Notes under the pieces: model-generated
What the model was told of the DNA's origin: nothing
Seen by the model: the letters and a program-made list of their open reading frames with translations, nothing else
The model's database searches: none
Position numbers and translations under genes: made by a program
Shown: positions 1 through 12,780 of the stretch, in pieces
Numbering within the stretch: position 1 is the stretch's first letter
Layout of the letters: every line of letters starts with the position of its first letter
Assembly: GCF_050948175.1 (NCBI RefSeq)
Contig: NC_135202.1
Location: 9,052,001 to 9,116,000, forward strand
Source: Xylocopa sonorina
Lineage: Eukaryota; Arthropoda; Insecta; Hymenoptera; Apidae
Length of the DNA stretch: 64,000 nt
Direction of reading: 5' to 3'

Positions 1-2721
1 CACGCATCCAGGAGAAATAAGCCAATTTCTTTTAATAGAACAAGCACGAATCGCCCACGCTCTTCGCCTTTTCATCGTTCAGAAATAAGTGAAACGCGAA
101 ACTTATTAAAACTGGGCCAAATGGGTGGGGGGCAATGATTTAAGCAAGATGAGGGGTTAAAGGACCTCGTTAAGGAGTGGATGTTCATCGACAAAGGGAT
201 CCTCGTTCGATCGAATTCCCTAGAAAAGCTCTACAACTATAAATCAAAAAAGAAAACTAGAAAAGAAAGAAGCTTTGGCGAAAGTTTGCACTTTGTCTAT
301 TCTGAAGCTCTCGTTTTCTTTTAGGGTGTTCGAGGGCTGCGCTCGATGGCTGCTTCAAGGACCAACGACAGAGTGTCTAGCGAACGTGAATAAAAATTGA
401 GGGACACACAAAAGGTAGCAAAGTATCATCCATAAAATCGCCAATTTGCGACTTGCTGTTTCACTGCAAACGACCTGCCTCGTTGACATCGAGATGGCTT
501 CCGGTGGAAAGGAACTTTTCACGATGCGCTCGTTTAGACATTTTCTCGAGCCACTTTCACGGACCAGAGTGGAATTTTTAGGGAAATTCTTTCTTCGAGA
601 GTATCGTCTGGTTTGAAAAATTCTTCTGACCAATTTCATCGTACTCGAAGACGATTTTTCCGCGCGGAACAGAGGATGGAACATGGCGCGATAACCGCGA
701 CGAAAGATCGATCGTTGCACTGGCTCGTTAAAAATGAAAAATCCAGCTCCGTTTATACGCCGTCGAAACGAGCGCAGGAAATTCGGTGCAACGAGGGGCT
801 GGTCTAGAAACAGGCTTAAGGAACGGCGAAAATGAACTTCTCCCGGACGGGGATACGAGCGGAACGTATTTTCGTAGGACGTCGAGAATGATTTCGGATC
901 GTTAGTCAGTGGAGAGTGGACGTAGCTGGTATTTCCTCTTCGTCCAATTTAGGGGATGCGGATTTCGTGGTATTACACCTTGGCTATCCTTCCCTTCGCT
1001 TGAATCATTGTGTCTTATACTCTAGGAATTTTTTTAATTAGCTTCAAGGCAATTCTTTCTTAATTAATGGCTTCCAGGTAATTTTTATTGTGATCTATAT
1101 TTTAGGGTTGCATAATTTTTTAATGGAGTTGAACATTTTTCTAAGTTCCAAGCACTGCAAAAATATAATAATTGAACTGTAGTCTCGATTAATCTCGCGT
1201 AGCAATGTCAATGTTTCCAAATATTATCTAATTATTAAATTTCTGAGCAGACGAGAATAAAACAGACACAGTCGAACGAGAGAACGAAGCCGTCGAGAAC
1301 AGAGGGTGGAACACAGGACTTCCGACAGCTCTGGACGCATCGACGCGTACGCTCTATCACACGTCGCGGGGATTACAAAAGTTTCCAGGCTGCATTTTCA
1401 ATCCGAAACCAGCTCGTCTGCTCGCGATCACGTCACGCGATCACGTCTGTTGCAGCGACAATCTTCTTTCTCTCAGAAACGTTTCTCACCCCCTCTCGAA
1501 ATCTCGAACTCTCTCCCCTAACATCACTCCGTGAAAGAGCTCGACACTCGACGATTTAACGGGGAAAATTCAGGGGTGAAGAACACTTGCCGTCGATGAC
1601 CGATTGAACGGTTTCAGCCACGGCTCTTTTAATTGCTCGTGTCTTAATCGTCACGCGTCTCGAACATTTCCTTTAACGATCAATCGACCGTGTCCCGTCG
1701 ATTTTTAATCACCTTCAAAAAGATCCTACACTGCGATATTTTCCTTAACAATCCTCACATCGTTAGGGGATGAATTCCAGTTAAACTTCACATTAATTAC
1801 TCCTTTAATATAATAAAAATCATTCGTTTCACGATAACTTGAATCGAAACAGTGCACGAGTTCAGATAAAGAGACTCTCGAAGCGAAACCGTACGAAGTT
1901 GAAAGCGGAAGTGGAACCGCGAAAAATCCTGAAAAGATTCCCACTTTCGCGGAGGCATCGTCAAAGGCAAAGGTAGCCACGATCAGTAACGCAGCAATTA
2001 ACCGGATTCTCGCGCAATTTCCGCGTACACACACACGTACACGATGTACAGTTGTTCGAAAAATTCGTAGTCTCGATGCGGTCGTTGCGGTGAACCAACG
2101 CGCGAGTTCATGCGCGTTGCTCTCGAGTTTCAAAGCGGTTCATCCCCTAACTGTGCGAGGGACCTTCCTCGAGAAACGCTTCTTCTCTCGCGTATCTCTT
2201 TCATCCCCCCCCTCGTTGTCGTTCATTGCTTATACAGGAATATTCTAAATAGTTGGCCAGTCGCTCGCGATAATAGGGAACGGGGATGGCTGTTTGAACG
2301 CGGCGGTTCCCCAGGGGGTAGTAATTCTCGTTGGCGAGCGCAGGTTTCAAAGAACAACTTTTAACGAGAGATTAATTGTTTCAGCCACCCGCTGCGGGCT
2401 CGTTCGTTTGCTTATATTTAAATAGCTATTTACAATTGTAAGCTGATAGCTTTGCGTCCATGTATAATGGAGCGGGTCGTTCTGCTCTGCAATTTGGAAC
2501 GGGACGGTATTGTCTTGAAACGGAAACGGTGGCTTGGTTACGCGTCGCGTTTTCAGAAGGCAACTTTCTTCGTTTTCAATGTGAATAGCAACAGAGAATC
2601 GTTTCTAAGGTTTGTTAAATTTATACGAACGGTGTTACGTTAAAAGGGGAATTTTTTTCACAATGTTTATCGTTTTATATTTGGTATAATTGTAATGGAA
2701 GTGAGAATGGAAAATACTCAC
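1..2721 (-). other. Intron 3 of the Ly6-family gene, partial
   Basis: Starts at the donor GTGAGT after exon 3 and runs off the left edge. I looked for the expected final Ly6 exon (C-x-x-D-x-C-N followed by a hydrophobic tail) on the minus strand and did not find it. Nothing else is seen apart from a short AC-rich run near 2030. Confidence 0.65.
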
Positions 2722-2779
2722 CCTTCTCCACGCACGATGGCACGCAGTCTCGAACGGTCGAGCCCTCGCTGACGTATTT
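2722..2779 (-). CDS. Ly6-family gene, coding exon 3 (three-finger domain, middle)
   Basis: This 58-base exon encodes residues 65-83 plus one base. It is too short to stand out as an open frame and was found by following the domain. Its acceptor reads CTCCTTTTCAG (CAG at 2782-2780) and its donor GTGAGT (2721-2716). The peptide begins Lys-Tyr-Val-Ser-Glu-Gly and continues Thr-Val-Arg-Asp-Cys-Val-Pro-Ser-Cys (residues 72-80). An Ile/Lys-Tyr join after the fifth cysteine, followed by a charged R-D-C, is the usual order in insect Ly6 proteins. It joins exon 2 in phase 0 and leaves phase 1 for a fourth exon, which must carry the remaining cysteines, the CN motif and any GPI signal. Confidence 0.82.
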
Positions 2780-5700
2780 CTGAAAAGGAGAATAAAAGAG
2801 GGTTAAAACTCGCGACCAGAGTTGGCACAACTTTTATTCGACACGTAAAACGTGTAATTACAGTTGCGACACCATTCGTTTTATTTCGATTCCGTCTCGC
2901 GTATTAATTAATACACGCGATATCGGAGACTCGTATGAATTTCAAGAAGCTGCCGTCGAAAGCGTAACACGCGGAGGACTTCCGGAGAAATTCAAGTGGA
3001 ACGTTAAATTAATTCCCAGCAACATACTTTGGTGATATTTAAATTGAATTTAAAGCGCGGACGCGAAATCGCGATGATTATACAAATTTCAAACACCGTT
3101 CTACCCGGTAATTAATATTTCCTCGTCCAAGATTCCCCCCGTAAATTTTACACGAGCCAATACTTACGATATTTAATCAGATATCGAAATTGGTTAAATT
3201 AAAGGAAAATCCAATTACCATCGTCAAACAAAAGGAAACAGAAACGCGTAAAATTGTTGTTAAACGCGGAAGATATACGCAAAACGATTAACAGCATAAA
3301 AATTGTCGTTCTCTATCTTAAATATCGCAGGAGAATTCGAAACATTTTTCTGTACAGTCGAAGCGGAGGTGGGAAATGAGAATAAAATAGAGAATAGAGG
3401 AAATACGATAGAATACGGAGAGGAGGGCTAATTGAACGAGAAAGGTCGCTGTGTACGTGCTGTTGGGAAAGTGATAGAGGTATCTAAATGACTGATCGTC
3501 ACGAGAGATTCGCGTTAGAGCGACCACCAGCGATGATAAGAAAGTTTCCCCGCGAAACAACGATCTGGCTTTCGTGCGGAAAGCGGTGATAAATAAGCGT
3601 GTTGATTATTCGGCATCGCAGCTGGGGAAACTTGGAGGTGGTTCGCTTTCCTCCGTTTTCTTCCCTTCCACCATTCGTTTCCGAAGGTTTTGTTCGAGTC
3701 GAGAGTTTCATCTCTCGCGGATGAATAATCGCGAAGCGAGTGTAACTCGAAGAACGATGAACTATCGTTTTCAACCTGCATTTAGTATCAGTTTATTTAA
3801 AAAAAAATATAAACTATGAAACAGTTTCGAGTATTTTGGATGTATCACTCGTCTTTGAATATTTTTAGATCTTCCTTTAGATACTCGAATTTTCGACTAA
3901 AACTTTTTCTCGACTCCCATCGTACGATATTAAAAAAAAAAAAAAAAATTGGAAAGTAGAGAGAATGAAATTGAAGTATGAAAACGTAAGCGTTAAATTT
4001 CATAGCTGATACGGGTGGTATCGTGAAAAAACTCTGGTGCCTCGCGAGCAGAGTATCTCCTCGCTGTTCAACTTCATCCCCCATCGCTCACTTCACGGAG
4101 AACGAGATCGTTCCGGCCGATTTCCCATTGCTGCCACGGAATTATTATTTTAACGAGCCGTGGCCGCCGCTCCCCGTGGCCAGCGAAAAACAATATTTGT
4201 CGTCAAATATTGTTTAACGCCAGAACGAGGGGCTGAGAGGGGGATGAAATCAATCGAGTCCACGCAAACATCGACGCCTGTAGCTCGCAATAACGTAATA
4301 CAAATACGTCGTTAAGCGCGCAATCCTCGTTCACTTTCTCTGTCGAACCTTTCTCTATCGCCCAGCGATCTTTCGAACCATCTTCCCATACTAGAAACTA
4401 ATTACTAGTACGAACCACTCTCTCGAAAGATTCGAAACGAACGTCGTAAAAATCAGAACTCTTGAAACGCGAGAGAAAATCGAGCTACCCTTGGTCGTCG
4501 TACCGAAACGTTTGTATCCTTTTCAACACTAAATTTTTTTGTCGAGAAGTTCGACATTTCTGCAGATAATCGGCGCGCTAGAAAATTCTCTGACCATCCA
4601 AAGTTCTCCAGCGACCAGAGTCGAAGAGGGTGATCAGCAAAGACGAGGTCGTCACTCGTTGGTGCTGCGTTCTCCAATTGGACGAAACGGAAGTCCTTCG
4701 AAGCAGACGTCGCGTCATAGCCTAGCATTGATCGATACCAACGATTATAACGCCTCGAGGATATCGTAGATATCGAACCCTCTTTCTCATCGCGTGTATT
4801 AAACTCTCACCCCTTTCGTTGGTTTTATTTCGCTTCTGCTACCAGAACGCTCGCGATCGCGTCGCTATCGTCGACGTCCCGCGTCTCTCTCCCTGGTGAA
4901 CCGCGATTTCATCGTTTCAACAGAGTGCTCTGCGAATTTTCGCTCAGCGCTGGGTCAGACTGGATTGGATTAAACGTGATTGGGAAATGGACCGTGTGGT
5001 TGTTTAATAGAGGCTCGCATGGGGGATGTTTGGCCCGTTAAGGGAAGCAACGTCGAGTTAATAGTTTCTTCACGAGTCAATTTAGTGCGACAGTGTTAGT
5101 TGAGCGAAAGAATTGGGTACTGTACGCGGTATTAACGCAACGTTGAACTTTTTTGTCCGGTTAATGGCGATCTGTGAGCGTTTGTGGCGACGAGGGTGGG
5201 AAAGTTGTAGGCGCAGATGGGTTTGATCGATGGCAGACGTTTCGTAAGTATGAAAGAATCGTTCTGCTTTGTGATTCCTCGGTGTTGTCGCGTTTCGTTG
5301 GAAATTAAAGCGGCTGGAAATGCTGCTGTGACATTAACCGTCGTTTCATTACGGTGAGATCGTTGCTGGATCGAGACGCGCTGAGCCTTTGTCACAATTT
5401 ATGACGCTCTTAATCCTATTCGCGCACGCGAGCCTTTTTATCCTCGTCAAAAATCCCTGCAGAGTTAATACCGGATATTCCGACAGGGACGCGGCGTGAC
5501 ACTTGTTTTTATTCATGCGAGTAGACGTCGATACGTCACTCGCACGGCTTTATCCTAACGTATCGCCCGATATAAAAGCTCTTAGCTGAAATTCGCATTA
5601 AAACCGAGGGAATAACGGGTACGTACAGTCGCCAGTCACTGCGCGATTGGAAATGGTAAGAGAAAAGTGTGCTAAATCGTTCCTAATTTTTGTATGAACA

Positions 5701-5891
5701 GATCCAGTGATGCAGCTCGATGGAGAATGCGTTTCATCGCCAGTATCGATGGAGAGAATGCGAAAACCCTCGTCGATGGCTCTTTACTCGCGTGAAGACG
5801 CAAAGATATCGCAAGATGAATAGAGTTCTTTGGGAAATAAATAATGAAGCAGTTTGGACCAAGAATAGAAGAAATCATCAATCAAGATAAG

Positions 5892-6210
5892 GAAGAACTT
5901 GAAGCAATAGTTTTAAATTAATGTTATACATTGTTTTATACATTTATATTATAAATTTGGATAGATCTTAGTTATAAGATGCGCTATAAGTTATAAGAAT
6001 AACTTATAACAAGTATTATACATTGTAAGACTACTTTGTAGCTTGTAATTTGTTATAAGAACTTGAATAAATGTGCTATTACTGTTAATTGATTGTTTAA
6101 TTCTTTAATAACCCCCTCAGTAGTCCTAGAATAGCCTAAACCAAATCCTGAAACGAGGAAAACTCGTAAAAATACCCTGATCACGATGTAAAATTATTTC
6201 TAAGTTCGAA
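5892..6210 (+). repeat. Left terminal inverted repeat of the palindromic element
   Basis: About 319 bases, AT-rich in the outer two thirds (many TTATAA/TATAAG strings) and ending in a segment that reads CTGATCACGATG then TTCTAAGTTCGAA. It matches the reverse complement of 8004-8321 with scattered substitutions and small indels. Confidence 0.85.
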
Positions 6211-6240
6211 TATTGACGCTCGTCTCTAAGTATCCGGCGA

Positions 6241-7500
6241 ATTCCTGGAAAATGACGTCACTACCAGGAATCGCCGAAATTCCTGGAATTCTCGATGACG
6301 TCATTTCCAAGAAGTGGCACTTTTCGGATACCTCCTATGACGTCATGTTCTCCTGATACATTGCCGATTTTTCGAACAAAATTTCGAAAATCCGACTTTG
6401 TATCAGGAGAACATAAGTAGTGAGGAGGTATGCTAGCCACTTCCAGGAAAATGACGTCACTTCCAAGAATCGCCAGAATTCCTGGAATTTTCGATGACGT
6501 CATTTCCAAGAAGTGGCACTATTCGGATACCTCCTCACTACTTATGTTCTCCTGATACATTGCCGATTTTTCGACCAACAATTTGAGAATCCAAGTTTGA
6601 TGACGTCACAGGGGTTCCCGGGAATTCCAGGAATTCTCGATGACGTCATTTCCAAGAAGTGGCACTATTCGGATACCTCCTATGACGTCATGTTCTCCTG
6701 ATACATTGTCGATTTTTCGAACAAAATTTCGAATATCCGACTTTGTATCAGGAGAATATAAGTAGTGAGGAGGTATGCGTGCCACTTCTAGGAAAATGAC
6801 GTCACTTCCAGGAATCGCCGAAATTCCAGGAATTCCCGATGACGTCATTTCCAAGAAGTGGCAATATTCGGATACCTCCTATGACGTCATGTTCTCCTGA
6901 TACATTGTCGATTTTTCGAACAAAATTTCGAAAATCCGACTTTGTATCAGGAGAATATAAGTAGTGAGGAGGTATGCGTGCCACTTCTAGGAAAATGACG
7001 TCACTTCCAGGAATCGCCGAAATTCCAGGAATTCCCGATGACGTCATTTCCAAGAAGTGGCAATATTCGGATACCTCCTATGACGTCATGTTCTCCTGAT
7101 ACATTGTCGATTTTTCGAACAAAATTTCGAAAATCCGACTTTGTATCAGGAGAATATAAGTAGTGAGGAGGTATGCGTGCCACTTCTAGGAAAATGACGT
7201 CACTTCCAGGAATCGCCGAAATTCCAGGAATTCCCGATGACGTCATTTCCAAGAAGTGGCAATATTCGGATACCTCCTATGACGTCATGTTCTCCTGATA
7301 CATTGCCGATTTTTCGACCAAAATCTTGAAAATTCGACTTTGTATCAGGAGAATATAAGTAGTGAGGAGGTATGCGTGCCACTTCTAGGAAAATGACGTC
7401 ACTTCCAGGAATCGCCGAAATTCCAGGAATTCCCGATGACGTCATTTCCAAGAAATGGCACTATTCGGATACCTCCTATGACGTCATGTTCTCCTGATAC
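6241..7500 (+). repeat. Tandem array of 199-bp self-complementary units (left arm of the core)
   Basis: Copies of a unit starting GACGTCATTTCCAAGAA begin near 6297, 6496, 6642, 6841, 7040, 7239 and 7438. Spacing is 199 bases except for one 146-base step, where a variant segment lacks part of the unit. The copies at 6841-7039 and 7040-7238 are identical as read here, pointing to recent amplification or conversion. Each unit holds paired inverted motifs (TTCTCCTGATAC / GTATCAGGAGAA, ATACCTCC / GGAGGTAT), so single units can fold on themselves. Confidence 0.9.
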
Positions 7501-7992
7501 AAAGTCGGATTTTCGAGATTTTGTTCGAAAAATCGGCAATGTATCAGGAGAACATGACGTCATAGGAGGTATCCGAATAGTGCCACTTCTTGGAAATGAC
7601 GTCATCAGGAATTCCTGGAATTACCAAGAACCCCTGTGACGTCATCAAACTTGGATTCTCAAATTGTTGGTCGAAAAATCGGCAATGTATCAGGAGAACA
7701 TAAGTAGTGAGGAGGTATCCGAATAGTGCCACTTCTTGGAAATGACGTCATCAAAAATTCCTGGAATTTCGGTGATTCTTGGAAGTGACGTCATTTTCCT
7801 GGAAGTGGCTAGCATACCTCCTCACTACTTATGTTCTCCTGATACAAAGTCGGATTTTCGAAATTTTGTTCGAAAAATCGACAATGTATCAGGAGAACAT
7901 GACGTCATAGGAGGTATCCGAAAAGTGCCACTTCTTGGAAATGACGTCATCGGGAATTCCTGGAATTTCGGCGATTCCTTGAAGTGACGTCA
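6253..7992. promoter_or_regulatory. Cluster of about 28 perfect TGACGTCA (CRE) palindromes
   Basis: I counted 28 copies of TGACGTCA by eye, from 6253-6260 to 7985-7992, about one per 62 bases. This is the consensus full CRE site bound by CREB/ATF-type bZIP proteins. The only other copy noticed in the window is near 42915. Whether the sites bind protein is unknown; they may be a by-product of amplifying a palindromic unit. Confidence 0.7.
7435..7606. repeat. Central hairpin of the palindromic element
   Basis: Bases 7435-7500 and 7541-7606 are inverted copies (66-base arms with one mismatch seen) around a 40-base spacer. After one more mismatch the pairing continues for about 15 bases. From here to 8003 the units run in the opposite orientation and mirror 6241-6660, including the 146-base variant. 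Confidence 0.85.
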
Positions 7993-8003
7993 TTTTCCAG
8001 GAA
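7501..8003 (-). repeat. Inverted right arm of the core
   Basis: About 2.5 units in reverse orientation follow the hairpin. Their order mirrors 6241-6660. The left arm therefore carries about four extra 199-bp copies (roughly 6660-7440) that have no partner on the right. Confidence 0.8.
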
Positions 8004-8321
8004 TTCGAACTTAGAAATAATTTTACATCGTGATCAGGGTATTTTTACGAGTTTTCCTCGTTTCTGGATTTGGTTGGGCTGTTCTAGGACTGCTGAGAGG
8101 GTTATTAATGAATAAAACAATTAATTATCAATAATACAGTTTATTTATTGAAGTTCTTAACAAAGTACAAAGTATAAAGTAGTCTTATAATGTATAATAC
8201 TTGTTATAAATTATTCTTATAACTTATAGCGCACCTTATAATTAAGATCTATCCAAATTTATAATATAAATGTATAAAACAATGTATAATATTAATGTAA
8301 AACTATTTCTTGAAGTTCTTC
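8004..8321 (-). repeat. Right terminal inverted repeat of the palindromic element
   Basis: The reverse complement of this segment aligns with 5892-6210 over its whole length. Next to the core the right copy runs straight into the AATTCCTGGAAAATGACGTCA motif family. The left copy has about 30 extra bases (6211-6240) at that point. Confidence 0.85.
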
Positions 8322-10084
8322 GAGGTTGCTCATCGAACCTCTCAATTCTATACGCCAATCTCCATCCGGTCTTCGAAACGTGATCCAATCCAGGAAACTG
8401 GTACCAGAGCACGCCTTCCGGTCGAGCTGGTTCTCCGTGCGCGTGAAGACTGGCTGGGAGACGTCATAATGAGTTAATAATGAAGACGGATGAACGGCGG
8501 AACTTCGAAGGGCTTCCTTTATTCCTCGTTTCGAATTAAGCTGCCTCCAGAGTCGATTCCCATGTTAATTTTACTCCACTCCATTGCCTCCTCCTGGAAA
8601 TCCATCTCGCGAATCGCTTCGATGCAAGTTTGCCGCACCTATCACCCTGGTGCAAGTTTTATACGCAAGTTTTCTTTCCCCTTTCGTCCTCGTCGCTGTG
8701 TCTCGTTCGCGTTCAACCGAACTCGAGAACTAAGCGGATTAAATCCGTCGCAGCTGACCACAGCGAAACTTTCTCGAGCTTTTTGTTTCGAGAAACATAA
8801 TAATCGTCGATTGCCACCAACCGAAGAGATTTTTAACTCGCTTCCACGCGGTTTCCACGAAGGAGAGGAATAAACGACGAAATCCGGCGGAAATCAGCAG
8901 CACAATTTATCCTCGCCTTCGTTTGTCCATCGATCGATCGAAACGAGCGCGAACGCCGCTCTTTTACCAGTTATTTCTAATTCGAACGAGATTACTCCAA
9001 TTTCCCGTCATAAAGCGCGGAAAATAGCATCCGAGGTGGTGATCGAGGAAAGGAGGGTCGACTCGAAGCAGACCGGAATTCTAGATGCGAGTGTCGATAC
9101 CCGAGAGAGGTAACCGGTCCTTATCGCAGCCCCTGGCTCTGTTCGCAGTGTCTTAAGTGCTTCCCAGGCTCGTCGAGAGGCGGAGTGGCCGGTAGGAACC
9201 GGAAATTGGCCGCTGCCTATCGCCCAGCCGCGATTTCCAGCGGGGAACTTCGAAACAAAATCGAGTGGAAAGGCTGCCGAGTCTGGAGAACCGATCCCTC
9301 TTCCATTCGCCCTTTTTGCAAACGTTTCAAGGTCTTTACAGCTGCTTCATAGCTGTTTTATATACTCAACTGTACCTCGAGAATGTTCCATTTTTTTTTC
9401 TAATCCATAAACCACCCTATATTATCACCACAACTATAAATATGTAGCTTTATTCGAAATAAACAAGAAACCCTAGAACTTTACTCCTTTGAGGCACCCG
9501 ACGACCCAAACCAGATCCAAAAAAAAACCCTCAACCGGATTTGGTAAAAATCAGCCATCCTCGAAACGAAGTTGGGACATCGATGCTCGATTTTATTTTC
9601 GTACGATCGCTGGATGACTCGTAGCAGTGCGGAGACACACGGTTCGCATCCTCTCCGCGCGTTCTCCGCTCGGACACAAAGACGGGAAGCGGTGGGCGTG
9701 AAGCGGAAACGCGATCGCAAAAGACGTCGATCACCAGGCGAAACGAGTACGCGTGGTGGAGGATCAAAGTGGGCGATGGTTGGAGTAAAAGAGAACGAAG
9801 GGTGGGCACGGAAAGGGGGTCGCGGCGGGTGCCACGGTTTTATCTGCCACGCAAAGGAGGCGAAGGGGGTTGTGCGGGGGTTTGCGGATTTTATCGACGG
9901 CTCCAGTCACCGACGGATCCGAATCAGGATACCCTGTACCGACACGGACTTTCAGATTGAAATGCATACGACGTCGCGGAGATCGACCCTAAAGATGGCA
10001 TAAAAGGATCCGTCGGATTTTAAGGATCCTGGCTTTCCGAGGAATATACCCTGAGGAATTTTTACGATAAGAAAGGACTTCTTT

Positions 10085-10332
10085 CAGATAGATTTTGGTT
10101 AAACGTTCAATTTCTAGCGTTCTGACATTAAATATGCTTCTAACAAATACTATATTCGCTCTGAAGTAATAGAAATTACTGTGGTTTCTTATAAAACAAT
10201 CCGCTAATCAGATAGATTTTGGTTAAACGTTCAATTTCGACCGTTCTGACACTAAATATGCTTCTAACAAATACTATATTCGCTCTGAAGTAACAGAAAT
10301 TACTGTGGTTTCTTGTAAAACAATCCACTCAT
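10085..10332. repeat. Tandem duplication, 124-bp unit, two copies
   Basis: CAGATAGATTTTGGTTAAAC starts at 10085 and again at 10209. The two copies differ by only a few substitutions over 124 bases. No coding content. Confidence 0.9.
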
Positions 10333-12780
10333 CGCAGGGAATCCTAAATTTTACGAGGACTTCCCCAGGCGTGTCCAACGACGACGATTTACAGGTTAGA
10401 CCAGACAAGCCGATTTTACCCGCCTGGCTGCGCACTAGATCTGCGCACACGCACGTTTAACGCCTCCGTTTCACGGGGACGACGGTTGCTGTTTAACCTG
10501 AAGCGGATCAGAGCGTAATCCGAGGGCAAAGCTTCGAACACGTGCCTCGTACCTCGTCGAGGGCTTGTATCGACTCTCGTTCGCGAGGCGTGATAATACG
10601 GGACGGTGGTAAACGGCCGTGGTTAATGGGAACGCCGATTCATCATCGTTCCGCCATTTTCCACGCGACGTGCAACATTGTACCCGGAGTGGCTTCCGTG
10701 ATCTACTGGGACCATAAATTGAAACATCAAGTACGTTGTAGGGGGATGTTAAGTTGGGTTTGGTTTATCCATCTTCGACACGGGGACGACGAGGGCGTGG
10801 ATAAACCTTCGCGATTTAGTCGCGAGCTGATTTTCCATTAGAGTACCAAGTAGAGTAGCGTAGAGTTGTTCGCTTGCTTCGAATTTCGATAGTTCGAATA
10901 GAATGGTCTGCGTGACACAGTGAAATAGCATTGAAAATCTGTGCATCTCTTTTCGTTGCCTTTGGGCCGCATTGGACACGCGAACACGTTCTCCACGCGG
11001 AACCAGCGCGGCTTCTAACGCGATAATGGCGTCGTTGGTGTAATGGAATTTCGTGGCTGGTTATTTAATCTCGCGGCGAACGGAGGGTTATGGAAATCGG
11101 TGTGGTGTTAATTAATTTGCGGTCGAGATGATGTCGTGAAAGTCAATAACTTAGTAAACGAACGGCGCTTCTAATAACGCCGCGAACTTAATCGAGTTAT
11201 CGTTCCGTCGAGTGTTATTTTATCAGAACGCGAGATAACAGTGTGCAGGCCGTTCGATCGGAAACCCTTGCATCGCGAGAAACGATGGAGATACCAGGAT
11301 CGATCGACGTGAAACAGGCGTTCGGTGATTGACAGTAGTTACAGCGACTCGATAGTCAGACAGCGAGCAAGTAGTTAATGACCGACGATGGCAGACAGCA
11401 GGAACAGGCTGTCAGCGGTCTTAACACCTATGCGTCGATCTGATATCATTCACCAGCTCGATTACCCGATTCGACGTATCTAATCATCAAAACCACCAAC
11501 TAATAATCCACCCTTAAGAATCTAAAATCGAAACAGAAAATTCAGAGTACGTTTAAAATAAATTTGCAACGCACCCAAGTCTTCAATTACGAGAAAAAAT
11601 ACAAAACACACCCTCGAGCTATGATTTTCTCTATTCACTGCCTAAAAATGGCGGCAAATAAAACGGAAATCGCAGCAGACGTCCGCGAACCTGCTGCCGC
11701 GCGTAACTCGATGCATAACTCCTCGAATAGGAAAAGAATAATTCGAGTAGTATACTGAGGGAAGTTTAATCGAACTGGAGAACTTTCGAAGCGTCGTTTG
11801 TCAAGAGGGGTGCTCGTCGTGGCGTCTGTCGACCGAATGGAATGCTTCGACGTGCACGCTGATTGTGGGACGGCGGGGATTCTCCCGTTTGCTTGGTGAA
11901 GCGCGTGCTGCCACGAGAGGGAATCCTGGTTTAGCCGCGACACGCATCCGAACAACGTCTCGTCGAAACGCAATCGAGGTTCGAGGGACTGGCGAACGCA
12001 AATACGATGGTCGAGGATTGAATAACGGAGCTTGCGAGCGTGGTTATACAAAAGGGACGAGATGGTACTGGTTGCTTCTCTGCCTTAACCATCGAGCATC
12101 TTTTACGTCGATGAAATTCTAGTGTTTCGCTCTTAGTGCCTGAGAGCGAAATTATTCGACGATCGTCTCATGAAACAATTAAAGACCGCTTTCAGGTCGC
12201 GTGCGTATAGCCTCGTGTTTTTTCATCGTTTCTATTAATTTGATCGTCCCACCGCGCGATTTTCCCGCGGCTCACTGAGCCCATTTTCGCTTTGAGCCGT
12301 CGCCTCTGTTTGTCGTTCGTTTCAATTTCGCGCTCGCGTGAAGCAAACCTTCGCGCTATAATTGTTCGAATGCCGCCATCAGCGCGAAGAAAGGGGGAGA
12401 AAAAAATGAGAGAGCAGCAATTTTCAACCAGCGAAACAATTTTCCGCGCGCCTCGAGCCACGAATTTATCGTCCCCCTTTGCCAGGCCTCGATCAAAGGA
12501 TCCCCGCGAAGGAAACGAAAACAGCCTCGAATAGTTCTCCAAGTTAAATAGTATTTTTCCAGGACGACGAGGGGACGCGGAAGGAAGCTGAAATTTCTTG
12601 CAGTCGCGTGGTTGGTCTTTCGAGCGTGAAACGCGACACTCCCCGAGGAAATCGAGTGGGAGACGTCCTCGCTGGTTTGGCCAGTGTTTCCGCTTCCGTT
12701 TTGATCTGGAGGATACGGGGAGAGCATTATCGTTCAGCGTGAAATCATCGTGAGAATAGTTTCTGCGCTTGGTCCTTGAT

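Larger units (their letters stand above)
5892..8321. mobile_element. Large palindromic (foldback-like) element with long terminal inverted repeats
   Basis: The sequence from 5892 (GAAGAACTTGAAG...) to about 6210 is repeated in inverted orientation from 8321 back to about 8004, with a few mismatches over about 318 bases. Between them is a core built from 199-bp units, direct in the left part and inverted in the right part, meeting at a hairpin centred near 7520. No transposase or other coding potential is seen. The repeated open frames in the core shift frame at each 199-base period and are not genes. No clear target-site duplication is visible at the ends, so the class is uncertain. Foldback-type or other long-inverted-repeat non-autonomous DNA transposons are the nearest known category. 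Confidence 0.8.

Noticed and set aside
6261..7987. Series of about 83-codon open frames with near-identical peptides
   Set aside because: They are readings of the 199-bp repeat. The period is not a multiple of three, so each frame breaks in the next unit. Both strands give the same pattern because the unit is palindromic.
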